Assembly (NCBI GenBank): GCA_934402315.1
Contig: CAKRTS010000017.1
Location: 1 to 64,000 of the forward strand
DNA: 64,000 bases
Direction of reading: 5' to 3'
From: an uncultured Acetatifactor sp.
GTDB taxonomy: Bacteria; Bacillota; Clostridia; Lachnospirales; Lachnospiraceae
A program made the position numbers and the translations under genes. Position 1 is the stretch's first letter. Every line of letters begins with the position of its first letter. This document shows positions 41,538-51,584 of this stretch, piece after piece. A model generated the notes under the pieces. The model was given only the letters and a program-made list of their open reading frames with translations. It was not told the DNA's origin and did no database searches.

Positions 41538-43004
41538 TCAGCTTCTCTGCTTGGATATTTCGATCAGCTTCTGCATGCGGCTTGTGATTTTGCCCAGCAC
41601 ATTTGAATTTTCCTCCTGGGCTGCCATAGTCTCATTCGCATGGGCGGACGCTTCCTCCGAAATTGCAGAAATCGTCTCTATTGAATCCACAATGCGCTCA
41701 TTGGCTGCCTTTAATTCGCTGATATTTGTGCTCAGCTTTTCCACGTTTTCCCGAATTTCAAGCGTATTGTTCCGAATCTGACTGAAATTCTCTGCCGTGT
41801 GCTCCGTTGACTGCTTCTCGTCATCGATTGCCGCAATCATTTCGCGCACGACCGTCACCACCTCATTGATCGCAACGGATAAGTTACCGATCAGGTCTGT
41901 AATGTGCACGGTTGCCGTCTTTGTCTGCGTCGCCATGCCCGAAATTTCCGTGGCAACGACCGTAAAGCCCTTTCCTGCCTCACCGGCCCTCGCCGCCTCA
42001 ATGCTGGCATTCAATGCCAACAGGCTTGTCTTCGAGGTAATGCCGCTAATCAGCTCCACGATCGAATGCATCTCTTCAATATATTTATCCAGTGTTTCCA
42101 GCTTGTCGGCAGCGTCAGAGCCCTTCTCCACAGAATGCTCCACATGAGCCACGAGCGTCTCCACCTGCTTGTTTGCCCGCTCCAGGATCTCCATTGTCTG
42201 CTTCATATTATTGTCGATCTTTTCCGCCGCACCACTGACAAAATCGACCTTTTGCTGAATCTCCTCGGTCTGGTGCAGCTGCTTCTGCACCGCTTCTGCA
42301 GTCTCGGTCGTTCCGCTGCCGACCTCCGCCATCGCATTCTTTGTCATCCCGGAGGACACGTTCAACTTCTCGACCTTTCCGTAAATGTCTTCCATACCTG
42401 CCTGCATCTGTTCTGACATTCCGCTAAGCTCCGTCAGCAGGCCCTCCGTCCTGCTCTGCGCCTCTTTGATGTCATCGAGCTTCTGACGGCTGTTCGCATC
42501 CGAGGTCTTTGCCGCATAGATGGAATACACCGCCACAAGCACCATGGCAACGACCTGAACGACTGCCTCATCTCTTCCCTGATAGCCGAATTTTCTCGTG
42601 AGTGCTCCGCCTACTGTCATAATCAGACTCAGGATGATCGTTCCCGCATTGATCTGTATTGAAAACTTTACATCATTAAATACCGTCACCAGAAGGATCA
42701 TAGGAATCACGAGCACATAGATGTTTGCCTCCTCCGTCGTCAGAACCATCACGGAATAAGTAATGGCAAAGCCGATTCCCACTGTGTGTTTAATCATGGG
42801 TGTCTCTTTGTCCTTCAGAAAGAAAAACCATCCCAGCGCAACAGGCGCCAGCGCCAGCGCGACGATCATCACCGAATACAGGATTCCCCGCTCGCCTCTC
42901 AGGAAACGCGCTAAGTAGAAAGCTGCTACTATCAATGCCTCTATCGTATGCCCGTACAGAGCTGTCCTGTTATTTCTCTGCACCTCGCTGATCCTATTAT
43001 CTCC
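41538..43004 (-). CDS. Methyl-accepting chemotaxis protein with six membrane spans
   Basis: A 488-residue chemoreceptor. The N-terminal third has six membrane segments (from [17 protein letters not shown] to [19 protein letters not shown]) and no extracellular ligand domain. The C-terminal cytoplasmic coiled coil carries the signalling tip ([39 protein letters not shown]). Membrane-embedded sensing of a membrane or redox state is therefore likely. ATG at 43004 follows AGGAGAAGGAG. It is divergent from the two-component system. No other chemotaxis genes are in the window. Confidence 0.9.
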   Translation of the reverse strand, partial: GDNRISEVQRNNRTALYGHTIEALIVAAFYLARFLRGERGILYSVMIVALALAPVALGWFFFLKDKETPMIKHTVGIGFAITYSVMVLTTEEANIYVLVIPMILLVTVFNDVKFSIQINAGTIILSLIMTVGGALTRKFGYQGRDEAVVQVVAMVLVAVYSIYAAKTSDANSRQKLDDIKEAQSRTEGLLTELSGMSEQMQAGMEDIYGKVEKLNVSSGMTKNAMAEVGSGTTETAEAVQKQLHQTEEIQQKVDFVSGAAEKIDNNMKQTMEILERANKQVETLVAHVEHSVEKGSDAADKLETLDKYIEEMHSIVELISGITSKTSLLALNASIEAARAGEAGKGFTVVATEISGMATQTKTATVHITDLIGNLSVAINEVVTVVREMIAAIDDEKQSTEHTAENFSQIRNNTLEIRENVEKLSTNISELKAANERIVDSIETISAISEEASAHANETMAAQEENSNVLGKITSRMQKLIEISKQRS

Positions 43005-43183
43005 CATTTCCCGCTCCTTCTCCTTTGTTTGGTAATCTGAATACAAAAAACTGATAAATTAGTAACCCTTTTCTAAATATATCATTGTTCTATCTTTGCT
43101 TCAAGATGTTTTTGTATAGACACCGCATTACTATTGTGAAATAATAAGCTATATCATAGTAAGTTGGAAAGAACGAGTATATT

Positions 43184-43879
43184 ATGCGAAAAATTTTAAT
43201 TATAGATGATGACGCCGATCTTGCTCTCATAACCGGCGATATGTTAAAAAGCTATCACTATCAGATCACTACGGCAACGGACGCCGACGAGGCCTTCGCC
43301 CTTCTGGAGAAGCAGCAGTTCCATATGATCCTTCTGGATATTAACCTGCCGGGCACAACCGGCTTCGAGGTCTGCCGCGAGCTGCGGCGTGTTTCCAGGG
43401 TTCCCGTCATCTTTGCCAGCGCACGTACCCATGAGGAGGATAAGATCAAGGGACTTGATCTCGGCGGCGACGACTATCTTGAAAAGCCCTACTCTCTCAA
43501 GGAGCTGCTGGCAAGGGTCAACGCCCTCATGCGCAGGACCTACGGCAGCGAAGAGGCAAATCATTGTTACCGCTTCGGCAATGTTCTCGTGGAAACCGGC
43601 AGACGCAGGGTTATCCGGAACGGTGCGGAGATTCACATGGCGCTCAAGGAATTTGATGTCCTTGCCTATCTCTGCGCCCATCACGGCGACGCAGTCAGCA
43701 AGGAGACACTTCTCCACGCCGTCTGGGGAATCTACTCCGAAGCGGAATTAAGCACTGTTGCTGTCCACATCCGCTGGCTGCGCGAAAAGCTCGAGGAAGA
43801 TCCCTCACATCCCAGGTGGCTGAAAACGGTGTGGGGTATCGGTTATCAGTTAGAAGCCGAGGAGGTAGACGAACCATGA
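43184..43879 (+). CDS. OmpR/PhoB-type response regulator
   Basis: A 231-residue regulator: receiver domain with phospho-acceptor Asp in HMILLDINLPG and KPYSLKEL in the C-terminal part of the domain, followed by a winged helix (about 135-228; ALKEFDVLAYLCAHHGDAVSKETLLHAVWG and VHIRWLREKLE). Its stop codon overlaps the histidine kinase start (ATGA). Upstream, TTACTAT/ATAGTAA form a 7-bp inverted repeat in the promoter region near 43130-43165. With the kinase it probably controls the downstream ABC transporter. Confidence 0.92.
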   Translation: MRKILIIDDDADLALITGDMLKSYHYQITTATDADEAFALLEKQQFHMILLDINLPGTTGFEVCRELRRVSRVPVIFASARTHEEDKIKGLDLGGDDYLEKPYSLKELLARVNALMRRTYGSEEANHCYRFGNVLVETGRRRVIRNGAEIHMALKEFDVLAYLCAHHGDAVSKETLLHAVWGIYSEAELSTVAVHIRWLREKLEEDPSHPRWLKTVWGIGYQLEAEEVDEP

Positions 43880-45030
43880 AGAAAAAGCTATTGCAGATTG
43901 TGATCTGTTTTTTCCTGATCCTGCTTTTGTCTGTCGCCACGTTATTCTTTGCCACAGCAGGCTTGTCCGACCAGACACAACGCGGAGCCGATCTCGTTCT
44001 GCTGAATGAAATTGAACAGCTCAGCAGTGGAACCACCGACGATACCCGCCTTCACAATGCCATTTCCGCGCTGAGAGAAAGCATAGGGACAAAAGATTAT
44101 GCAGAGAGAAATCTCTATCTTTTCCGGCTTTCCCTTATTTTTCTGGCACTGGGCGCTCTCTTTCTGACAATCGTTTTCTTCTATATTTATAAGAAAATCC
44201 TGCAGCCGTTTCACCGCTTGGAGCGCTATGCCGAGGAGATCGCGGGCGGTAATCTGGATGTCACGCTCGACTATGAGCGCACGAATTTTTTCGGGGAATT
44301 TACCTGGGCATTTGACCATATGCGCGAGGAGATCCTGCACGCAAAGAAAAAGGAGCAGGCTGCCATCTCCGAGAACAAAACCGTGATCGCCGCCCTCTCC
44401 CATGACATCAAGACACCTATCGCGTCCATCCGTGCTTACTCCGAAGCTCTGGAAGCAAATTTAAATTCCGAATACGAAACGCGCCAGAGATATGTCTGCA
44501 CAATCATGAAAAAGTGTGATGAGGTCACAGCCCTTGTCAATGACCTCGTGCTGCACTCGCTGTCCGAGCTGGAAAAGCTGGAAATCCACATGCAGGAGCT
44601 TGAAATAGCCCCTGTCATAGAGGAGACGGCCGCCGGGCTTGAATTTCCCGGTCTGACGCTCCATACTCCCCTGCCATGCGGAACCGTCTGCGGCGACGGA
44701 AAGCGCATTGCGCAGATCATCGAGAATCTGATAAACAACGCCCGAAAATATGCCCCGGGAAAGGGCGTTCATGTCTATGCGGAAATAAACGATGGATTCT
44801 ACTGTGTGCATGTGCGGGACGAGGGAAACGGGATTCCCCCGGAGGATATGCCTTTTATACTGCAGAAATTCTACCGTGGACGGAATGCTGCCGAACAGCC
44901 CGGAAGCGGTCTGGGGCTTTATATTGTAAAATATCTCATCGAGGCAATGCACGGAAGCATCCGCCTGAGCAACAGTCCCACCGGTCTGGACGCTGTATTT
45001 TCTTTGCCGCTGAATAAGGATATTTCTTAA
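43876..45030 (+). CDS. Sensor histidine kinase
   Basis: A 384-residue kinase with two spans (about 5-28 and 80-105) flanking a short extracellular loop of about 55 residues, a HAMP domain, the H-box ALSHDIKTPIASI, N-box NLINNARKYAPG, and G boxes (VRDEGNGIPPEDM, GSGLGLYIVKY). The small sensor loop suggests sensing of an envelope stress or peptide, often with help from the ABC transporter. ATG at 43876 overlaps the regulator stop codon. Confidence 0.92.
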   Translation: MKKKLLQIVICFFLILLLSVATLFFATAGLSDQTQRGADLVLLNEIEQLSSGTTDDTRLHNAISALRESIGTKDYAERNLYLFRLSLIFLALGALFLTIVFFYIYKKILQPFHRLERYAEEIAGGNLDVTLDYERTNFFGEFTWAFDHMREEILHAKKKEQAAISENKTVIAALSHDIKTPIASIRAYSEALEANLNSEYETRQRYVCTIMKKCDEVTALVNDLVLHSLSELEKLEIHMQELEIAPVIEETAAGLEFPGLTLHTPLPCGTVCGDGKRIAQIIENLINNARKYAPGKGVHVYAEINDGFYCVHVRDEGNGIPPEDMPFILQKFYRGRNAAEQPGSGLGLYIVKYLIEAMHGSIRLSNSPTGLDAVFSLPLNKDIS

Positions 45031-45111
45031 AGACTTCTTAATAACTTTTCTGCTATCATTCTGACAGATTTAAGAAACAAATCAGGTAATTGCGAAACTC
45101 AGGTTTTTACA

Positions 45112-45262
45112 AGGGACGTTGCGCAAAATGCACAGACCACCGCAGGCACGCTTTCGCTACCTTCCGCTCGCAACGGCGCATAAGATGCCAAAGTACGCCA
45201 TCTAAGCGCCGGCGGCTCCAGAGTGCACTGCTTGTGGTCAGGTACATCTTGCACAACTGTTA
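45112..45262 (-). repeat. Intergenic inverted-repeat element, copy B
   Basis: The minus strand is about 85 percent identical over about 150 bp to copy A at 25327-25476. The central stem has changed but stays paired: AGATG/CATCT here (45183-45187 with 45199-45203) versus AGTCTCC/GGAGACT in A, while flanks are nearly identical. Outside the core, GAAACTCA (45095-45102) and TGAGTTTC (45273-45280) are a further inverted repeat. It lies between the kinase gene and the ABC transporter genes; the rest of 45031-45323 holds no gene. Confidence 0.8.
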
Positions 45263-45323
45263 TTTGATATTTGTGAGTTTCACAAACACCTAAATGTGTA
45301 AAGAACAGAAAGGAAAAAACAGA

Positions 45324-46085
45324 ATGAAAAATGCAATTCTCAAGGCAGAAGGTCTATGTAAGAGCTTTGCGCATAACGGTGTCCAGAATCATGTGCTGGA
45401 CAAGGTCAACGCCGAAATCTACGAGGGGGATTTCACGATTATCATGGGGGCTTCCGGTGCCGGAAAATCCACTCTTCTCTACTCCCTCAGCGGCATGGAT
45501 TCCATCACCGCCGGAAAAGTTTTTTATAAGGGAAAGGATTTCAGCAATCTCAGCGAAAAGGAAATGGCGCCCTACCGCGCAGGAGATTTCGGCTTCGTAT
45601 TTCAGCAGAGCCAGCTTGTAAGTAATCTGACGCTCCTGGAAAATGTCGCTGTGACAGGTTATCTGAACAAGAAATATTCCTCCGCCGAGACAAAGAGAAG
45701 AGCCATCGAGCTCCTTACCAAAATGAATCTGGAAAAGGCAGTCAACCGCTATCCGTCGCAGGTTTCCGGCGGCGAGGCGCAGCGCGCCGCCATTGCCAGA
45801 GCGATGCTGAAGGAGCCCGGCATCCTGTTTGCAGACGAACCTACCGGTGCCTTGAACAAGCGCAACACGACCGATGTTCTGAATCTGCTGACAGAGTTGA
45901 ACCGTGCAGGTCAGAGCATCCTGATGGTAACACACGACATTCGTGCCGCAATCCGCGCGACCAGACTGCTCTATCTTGAGGACGGAAGAATCATCGGTGA
46001 GATGGAGCTGCCTCCCTATGAGGAAGCGGATGCAAAGAACCGGGAAGCCCAGACAAATGCATGGCTTACCTCTATGGCATGGTAG
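45324..46085 (+). CDS. ABC transporter ATP-binding protein, LolD/MacB-type
   Basis: A 253-residue ATPase: Walker A GASGAGKSTLL, signature VSGGEAQRAAIARAM, Walker B GILFADEPTG and the H-loop in MVTHDIRAAIRA. It groups with exporters of the FtsE/LolD/BceA type. ATG at 45324 follows GAAAGG. Together with the FtsX-like permease 14 bases downstream it forms an export system, preceded by a two-component system as in peptide-antibiotic sensing modules. Confidence 0.92.
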   Translation: MKNAILKAEGLCKSFAHNGVQNHVLDKVNAEIYEGDFTIIMGASGAGKSTLLYSLSGMDSITAGKVFYKGKDFSNLSEKEMAPYRAGDFGFVFQQSQLVSNLTLLENVAVTGYLNKKYSSAETKRRAIELLTKMNLEKAVNRYPSQVSGGEAQRAAIARAMLKEPGILFADEPTGALNKRNTTDVLNLLTELNRAGQSILMVTHDIRAAIRATRLLYLEDGRIIGEMELPPYEEADAKNREAQTNAWLTSMAW

Positions 46086-46099
46086 GGAGGTGGAAAGCT

Positions 46100-48466
46100 A
46101 TGAAATACTGGGTTTTACTTCGCTCCAATATCCGGAAGCAAAAAGGCAGCTACATAGCCATTCTGCTTCTGATGCTGATTATTTCCCTGACACTCAGCAG
46201 CGTCCTGACGCTCTGGTGCAACTCGGAACGTTATCTGCAATCCGAGATGGATCGCCTGAACTTCGGTGACGTCATCTACTGGATCTATGATATGCCTGAC
46301 TTTGAAGATCTGGAACAGGACATCCGGGATCTCCCCGACATCTCCGGAGTTGTCTCCGAGCAGTTTATTGCTGCCTCCGGTTCTCTCAACGCCAAAGCCA
46401 TGTCATATCTCTTCATCCGGGCCTACGATGCAGAAAGTACTCCGTTTCGTCTTTTCGACGAAAATTCCGGCGAATATGCAAAGGCTTCCGAGCCTCTCCG
46501 GGATGGCGAAGCCTATGTTCCGGTCAGCTTCCGGTCAATCTATGATGCCGTCATCGGAGATGTCTTCTGTCTTAATATGGCTGACGGAACCGAGGTTTCC
46601 TATGTGATTCGCGGCTTCTTTGAAGATCCTACTGCGGGAAGCTCCATGATGGGCATGAAGAATCTCTTTGTAAACAGCTCTGATTTTGAACAGCTTCACG
46701 GCAAAGCCTTTCCCCTCGTGGAAAACAGTTCACCGGAGGATGCGGCTCTTGGCTATACGATCCACATATTCCAGAACCCCAAAAGCTCCCTTACGCACAA
46801 GGAGCTGCAACGCAATATCAACGAGAATACAGCCATTAACTCCTACATGGGCATGGCACATTCCCGGGAGACGATTCTTGGCTTTATGCTGATCCTGCAG
46901 AAAATTTTTATCACCTTCCTTGTCACCTTTGCTGCCGTGCTGGTCGTAGTCGCCCTGATCGTAATCAGCCACAGCATTACCAGCGGTATTGAACAGGATT
47001 ATGTAAATCTTGGTATTTTAAAGGCTTTGGGCTTTACCGGCGGGCATCTGCGCATCGCGCAATGTCTGTTCTATATGACCGCTCTCGGAATCGGCATGCT
47101 CTCCGGCACGCTGGCATCGCGCCCTCTGGTTTCCATTCTCGGAAATATCCTTCTTCCGGTGATGGGAATCCTGCCCTCAAGCCAGCTTCCGATGACAGAA
47201 ATCCTTCTGCTCTTCGGTGCAATCCTTGCGTTGCTCTTCCTGTTTCTTCTCGCCCGTACCGGCAAAATCGGAAGAATCAAACCCATCGTTGCCATACGAA
47301 ACGGAAGCGAAGACATTTTCTGGAACGGTCATTTCCAGCCGCAGCTCCATGGAAAATGCCTGCAATTCTGGCTTGCGGTGCGGCAGATCTTTTCCGGGAA
47401 AAAGCATTATATCGGCGTCTGCTTCGTCACCGCCCTGCTTGTCCTTTTTCTCTCCCTCTGCGGGCGAATCCAGAGCTGGATCGGCGAGGATGGCGGCGGG
47501 CTGAAGACCGCAATGAGCATGGCCTCCGTGGAAGGAAAAACCTACGACTTTGCTGTCCTCTATCCGGACGAAACAATCCGTTCGGAGGCAGAGCAGCTGT
47601 TGTCTGACAGGACGAAGCTTCTCGCAAACTACCAGTCGCTCTCCGTCTCTGCAAAGCTCAACGATATGGACTACCTGATGAATGTTATCTCAAATACGGA
47701 ATATTTTCATATTCTGGAGGGACGAACCTGTAAGTACGACAACGAAATTGTCATCACAGAGACCGTAGCTTCTGAAATGTCACTGAATATAGGCGATACC
47801 GTAACGGTCTCCTCAGGCAGCGGAAGTGCCGATTATATCATCACCGGCATCAATCAGTGCGCCAATGATATGGGTGCAAACTTCAGCATGGGACAGAACG
47901 GCTACACGAGAATCAGTGACGAGACCAGCCGCTTTTATGAGAATTATGTGTTGGAGGATAACAGTCTGAAGGAAACACTCATACAGGAATTAAGAACCCG
48001 TTACGGAGACAAAGTCAAGATCGACGAGAATAACTGGTCCGGCATAGACGGCATTGTCAGCGCCTCACGTGCACTCAATCTTGTCATGTATGTTATCAGC
48101 ATGATTTTCAGCCTGATCGTCGTCTATATGACAGGAAGCAGGATTCTCTTCCAGGAGCAGCACGACCTCGGCATCTACAAGGCGCTCGGTTTCCTCTCTT
48201 CGCGCCTGCGCCTCTCCTTTGCCATACGCTTTGCATTGGTATCCGGCATTGGCGCCCTGCTTGGTATTGTCCTGAGCATTTACCTGACTGATCCCATTGT
48301 CTCAAGGGTGTTCCTGCTGTTTGGTGTCAGCAGCTTCCACTCTGGTCTGGATACGGTCAGCATGCTTCTCCCGGCTGTCTTTGTTGTTGTAATCTTCTTC
48401 CTCTGCGCCTATCTGGTATCCGCACGAATGAAGAACACCGATCCGGGTGGGCTTATATCCGAATAA
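46100..48466 (+). CDS. FtsX-like ABC transporter permease
   Basis: A 788-residue protein with an N-terminal span (KGSYIAILLLMLIISLTLSSV), a large extracellular domain (about 45-255), an FtsX-type membrane domain (about 260-400), a second extracellular region (about 440-650), and a second FtsX domain at the C-terminus (about 650-780; SMIFSLIVVYMTGSRILFQEQHDLGIYKALGF). The duplicated FtsX layout is that of a one-gene permease such as those of the macrolide/lantibiotic exporter group. ATG at 46100 follows GGGAGG. The substrate is unknown; drug or antimicrobial peptide resistance is inferred. Confidence 0.88.
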   Translation: MKYWVLLRSNIRKQKGSYIAILLLMLIISLTLSSVLTLWCNSERYLQSEMDRLNFGDVIYWIYDMPDFEDLEQDIRDLPDISGVVSEQFIAASGSLNAKAMSYLFIRAYDAESTPFRLFDENSGEYAKASEPLRDGEAYVPVSFRSIYDAVIGDVFCLNMADGTEVSYVIRGFFEDPTAGSSMMGMKNLFVNSSDFEQLHGKAFPLVENSSPEDAALGYTIHIFQNPKSSLTHKELQRNINENTAINSYMGMAHSRETILGFMLILQKIFITFLVTFAAVLVVVALIVISHSITSGIEQDYVNLGILKALGFTGGHLRIAQCLFYMTALGIGMLSGTLASRPLVSILGNILLPVMGILPSSQLPMTEILLLFGAILALLFLFLLARTGKIGRIKPIVAIRNGSEDIFWNGHFQPQLHGKCLQFWLAVRQIFSGKKHYIGVCFVTALLVLFLSLCGRIQSWIGEDGGGLKTAMSMASVEGKTYDFAVLYPDETIRSEAEQLLSDRTKLLANYQSLSVSAKLNDMDYLMNVISNTEYFHILEGRTCKYDNEIVITETVASEMSLNIGDTVTVSSGSGSADYIITGINQCANDMGANFSMGQNGYTRISDETSRFYENYVLEDNSLKETLIQELRTRYGDKVKIDENNWSGIDGIVSASRALNLVMYVISMIFSLIVVYMTGSRILFQEQHDLGIYKALGFLSSRLRLSFAIRFALVSGIGALLGIVLSIYLTDPIVSRVFLLFGVSSFHSGLDTVSMLLPAVFVVVIFFLCAYLVSARMKNTDPGGLISE

Positions 48467-48505
48467 CGGATCACATTAAAGGGGCTGAGCTTCTGCCGGG
48501 TAGGT

Positions 48506-49177
48506 TTATTTTGCTGAGATTTTATTCTTTATGCGCAGGCTTGCCTCAACATGCATAATCCAGTGTCTGGAAAAGGGCATCTGAATCAACCCTCTGATGT
48601 CCTTTCCACACCAGTAATCGATCAGCCAGAACGCTTTTTCGTCTGTGCTTACGACTCCAAGCGCCCTCAGCTCCTCTTTGTCTGCGTCTGTAAATTTCCG
48701 TTTTAACTCCCGATAGGATAGCTCCTTCAAAATGTTTTCCGTACTTTGTTTTACCTCCGCACTGTATTCGTACAGTCTCTCCAGATCCAGCACAGATGAG
48801 AAATCCGCGATCTGCTGCCCTGTCAGTTCATTCCCCGTTGTCACAATGGGCGAACCGATTTTCTCCTGATACCCGTTTGCGAAGAAAATCTGGCAGTCCT
48901 TCCGGATCAGAGTGTGTGCGACAATATCCTCGATTCTGAAAATATGCCATATAGAGTATGCGATTGTCTTACTGTGGTATCCGTCCGCATTCAGAAAAGG
49001 TATCGCGTTGAATTCATCACGACTTAATTCCTGTTTCATGCAATACAACTCTTCCATAAGCTTTTGTCGTAGGAGCAGAACCGATTCTATACCATCCGAA
49101 AAGGTTGCTTCCCGCTTCAACTGCTCCTGAACTGTTTTATTTAACTCCAACCATTCTTTATCCCCATTTCTGCGCAC
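48506..49177 (-). CDS. DinB superfamily protein
   Basis: A 223-residue helical protein with DinB-like histidines in AYSIWHIFRIED (about residues 75-90) and near the C-terminus in SRHWIMHVEASL. DinB/YfiT proteins are metal-dependent thiol transferases of four-helix type. The GTG start at 49177 lies inside the MATE gene, with only a weak ribosome binding site. The substrate is unknown. The longer N-terminal part (about 1-60) is helical with no known match. Confidence 0.75.
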   Translation of the reverse strand: MRRNGDKEWLELNKTVQEQLKREATFSDGIESVLLLRQKLMEELYCMKQELSRDEFNAIPFLNADGYHSKTIAYSIWHIFRIEDIVAHTLIRKDCQIFFANGYQEKIGSPIVTTGNELTGQQIADFSSVLDLERLYEYSAEVKQSTENILKELSYRELKRKFTDADKEELRALGVVSTDEKAFWLIDYWCGKDIRGLIQMPFSRHWIMHVEASLRIKNKISAK

Positions 49178-50051
49178 GTTCTTTGCGCATAGCGAGTTTG
49201 TATGCAGTCATTTTACCGTATCTTGCCCGGTAGTACAAGAAATTAATCGCTCCTCTCACCGCTTCATCCAGAAACAGGGTGATGTAGATTGCCATCATGT
49301 TCATATGGATTTTCTCGACGAGAAACCATGAGACGCTAATTACCAATATCGAGCCGAAAATCTGCGAAAAGAGCATCCACTTCGTATCGCCGTTGACGCG
49401 GATGGCATTTCCGCAGATGACATTCATGCTCTGCGGAATCATAATGACACCGATCATGATGAGAAAGACCGCGCCTTCCTCGATCAGCAATCCATCATTC
49501 GAGAAAATCCCCAGCAACGGTCGCGGAAAGCTCAGGAAGAGGAGCGCCGCCCCTGTCACATACAGTGCCGGGAACCCGCATTTCCCGAAAATCAATATCC
49601 ATGAAACCAGAATATTCAACCCCGCCTTAAGGATTCCCGCATACATGATCGGTCTGGTCTCTCCCATTCCCTGCAGCATCGCCTGCAGAGAGCTGTCTAC
49701 CCCGACAAACAGGAAATAGAAAATGCAGACTCTGACATAGGAAAGACTATAGCCCATAATATTGCTGTCAACCTGAAAGAATCTCAGTATCGTCTCTGCT
49801 CCGAAAAACCATGCTGCGAAGACAAGGATACCGACCATCGTATGATACACCGCCATACTCTTTACATAATCTGCAATTTTGTCCCTCTGTCCCGCGCCTG
49901 CCGCCGATACATACACCGTATCGAGATTTCCCAGAAAAGCCTTGTCTGTAAGCGACTGTAATTGAAATACCATGCCCTGAATAATCAACGGAAAGGCGAC
50001 CTGAAAGATCGTTCTGATCCTCGCCCCCGCGTCAGCTCTGTTTTTGTTCAC
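49158..50051 (-). pseudogene. MATE efflux protein with internal deletions
   Basis: The frame is open but reads like a MATE transporter from which pieces are missing. It starts IFQVAFPLIIQGMVFQLQSLTDKAFLGNLDTVYVSA and jumps directly to AGAGQRDKIADYVKSMAVYHT, skipping the segment with the first-lobe loop and second helix (about 40 residues). It later goes from GFPALYVTGAALL straight to FLSFPRPLLGIFSNDGLL, skipping about 100 residues of the middle. The total is about 297 residues instead of about 450. GTG at 50051 follows AGAGG; an ATG 12 codons upstream is possible. Loss of these parts should abolish transport. Confidence 0.7.
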
Positions 50052-50231
50052 TGTCTTATACCTCTTTCCTATATCTGCTGCGACCATGCCGGCAGAATCT
50101 TCCGGTTTTGCATTTTTATCAGATCAAAATGAGCCGCTGTTTCCTTTGTCATATCTTTTCATTCCTTTCTGTCAGCTTTTTAAAGTGTCTTTGACTACAG
50201 GTGGCAACCTGATATTTGTCAATCCCTATAC

Positions 50232-50273
50232 GCAAAAAACCGGAAAGCGTTTCCCACGCCTTCCGGTTTTTGC
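50232..50273. terminator. Bidirectional intrinsic terminator
   Basis: AAAAACCGGAA and TTCCGGTTTTT form an 11-bp stem with inner GCG/CGC, giving A-tract and T-tract on either side. It ends the minus-strand gene group at 50284-52251, and could also act in the other direction. Confidence 0.8.
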
Positions 50274-50283
50274 TATTTCTGCT

Positions 50284-50454
50284 TCAAACAATCTCATACT
50301 GCATAAGCTCGTACTTTAGTCTTGTTCCCTCCGTTATTTCCGGCGGAAGCAGTGCTCTCGCAACGAGCTTAAGATCATCCGTCTCAATATCCGTTCTTTT
50401 CAGCTTCGCATAGTCTCCGTCTATGCCGACTACCTCATAAAACCATGTTTCCAT
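50284..50454 (-). CDS. Small DUF3006-like protein
   Basis: A 56-residue protein beginning METWFYEVVGIDGDYAKLKRTD and ending PPEITEGTRLKYELMQYEIV. The pattern of a short beta-rich protein with GDYAxL and xEGtxLkyE resembles DUF3006, whose members are otherwise uncharacterised. ATG at 50454 has GGAG 5 bases upstream; an ATG 12 codons earlier lacks one. It is the last gene before the terminator at 50232-50273. Confidence 0.6.
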   Translation of the reverse strand: METWFYEVVGIDGDYAKLKRTDIETDDLKLVARALLPPEITEGTRLKYELMQYEIV

Positions 50455-50499
50455 ACTGCTCCGTTCCGGGCGTTCCCGCCCTGCTGCCATGCTTGTCCG

Positions 50500-51033
50500 T
50501 CAGATTTTAAGCGTCATCTCATGCCATTCCTCGCCGCCCCATGTGGAGTTTGCGATGCCGAGATCCTGAAATCCCATTTTCTTGTACATCACCACTTTTG
50601 GCTCAAGACAGGTCAGAACCAGAAGCTCTCTTCCGTTCTCCCGCTCCCTGTCGCCGTACCGGCGGACGATCTCCCGTGCAAGTCCCTTTCCGCGGTATTC
50701 CGGCAGTACGTCCAGTCCGACCAGCATAACGCTTTTCCCCTTTGGGTCGTGCAGGCTGATGTCCATAAAGAATTCATCCCGAAAGCTCGTCTCATTCGTC
50801 GAGATACCGTTCAGAAAGCCTGCCACCCTGCCGCTTGTCCTGTCGATTGCAACCAGAAACAGCTCCGGTGCCGCCGCGATCCGCTCTGTCATCGCCTTGC
50901 GCGAGCATGCCTCGTTGGGTGGGAAGCAGATATGCTCGATCGTGACCGCCTGATCTGTCTCCTCCGTCAGAATGCTGCGGAATTCAAATTGCTCCGCCAG
51001 TGCCTGTGATGTCTGATGATTCTGCAAATTCAT
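50500..51033 (-). CDS. GNAT family N-acetyltransferase
   Basis: A 177-residue acetyltransferase. The acetyl-CoA loop region is VMLVGLDVLPEYRGKGLAREIVRRYG (the Q/RxxGxG/A motif is R-G-K-G-L-A). The last strand is YKKMGFQDLGIANSTWGGEEWHEMTL. The acceptor substrate is unknown. The ATG has GGAAGG about 14 bases upstream. It lies between the nitroreductase and the small DUF3006-like gene in one minus-strand group. Confidence 0.88.
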   Translation of the reverse strand: MNLQNHQTSQALAEQFEFRSILTEETDQAVTIEHICFPPNEACSRKAMTERIAAAPELFLVAIDRTSGRVAGFLNGISTNETSFRDEFFMDISLHDPKGKSVMLVGLDVLPEYRGKGLAREIVRRYGDRERENGRELLVLTCLEPKVVMYKKMGFQDLGIANSTWGGEEWHEMTLKI

Positions 51034-51059
51034 TTTATTACACTACCCTTCCATTACTC

Positions 51060-51584
51060 TTACAACACGTAATACACATAATTTTCTTTTCTCGGCACAG
51101 GGGGCTTTGCCGGTTCCGCCGCATACCCAAGCACACAGTGCCCAATGCCCTCATAATCGCCTTCAATGCCGAGGGACTTCAATATCTTCTTTCCCTCCTC
51201 CGACTCGAATTCCTCCTTTGCGCGGTGAATCCAACAGCTGCCGACACCGAGATCGGATGCCGCGTTCATCAGATTTCCCATGACAAGGCTGCCGTCATAT
51301 ACGTAAGTAGGAACTGCCTTATTCGCCAGAACGACCAGCAGCTCCGGTGCGCCGTAGAAGGGATCAATACCCGGTCTTCCCATGATCTCGGCATTCATTG
51401 CCGAAAGCTTATCCCTGAGTTCTTTATTCTTGATAGCAATAATGATCGGAGACTGTAAGCCCTTGCCGGTCGGCGCATATGTGCCAGCCTTGATAATCGC
51501 CTCAAGCTCCTCGTCCTTGATCGGCTCCGGTCTGAATTTCTTGCAGCTTCTTCTCTCCTCAAGCACCTTCAATGTTTCACTCAT
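51060..51584 (-). CDS. Nitroreductase family protein
   Basis: From ATG at 51584 the protein has 174 residues, starting SETLKVLEERRSCKKFRPEPI, the usual FMN-binding RRSxRxF-type start of the nitroreductase family. Other marks are AGTYAPTGKGLQSPIIIAIKN and GVGSCWIHRAKEEF. These FMN enzymes use NAD(P)H to reduce quinones, nitro compounds or other acceptors. GGAGGAG precedes the start. It overlaps the YjbR-MGMT gene by 8 bases. Confidence 0.9.
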   Translation of the reverse strand: MSETLKVLEERRSCKKFRPEPIKDEELEAIIKAGTYAPTGKGLQSPIIIAIKNKELRDKLSAMNAEIMGRPGIDPFYGAPELLVVLANKAVPTYVYDGSLVMGNLMNAASDLGVGSCWIHRAKEEFESEEGKKILKSLGIEGDYEGIGHCVLGYAAEPAKPPVPRKENYVYYVL

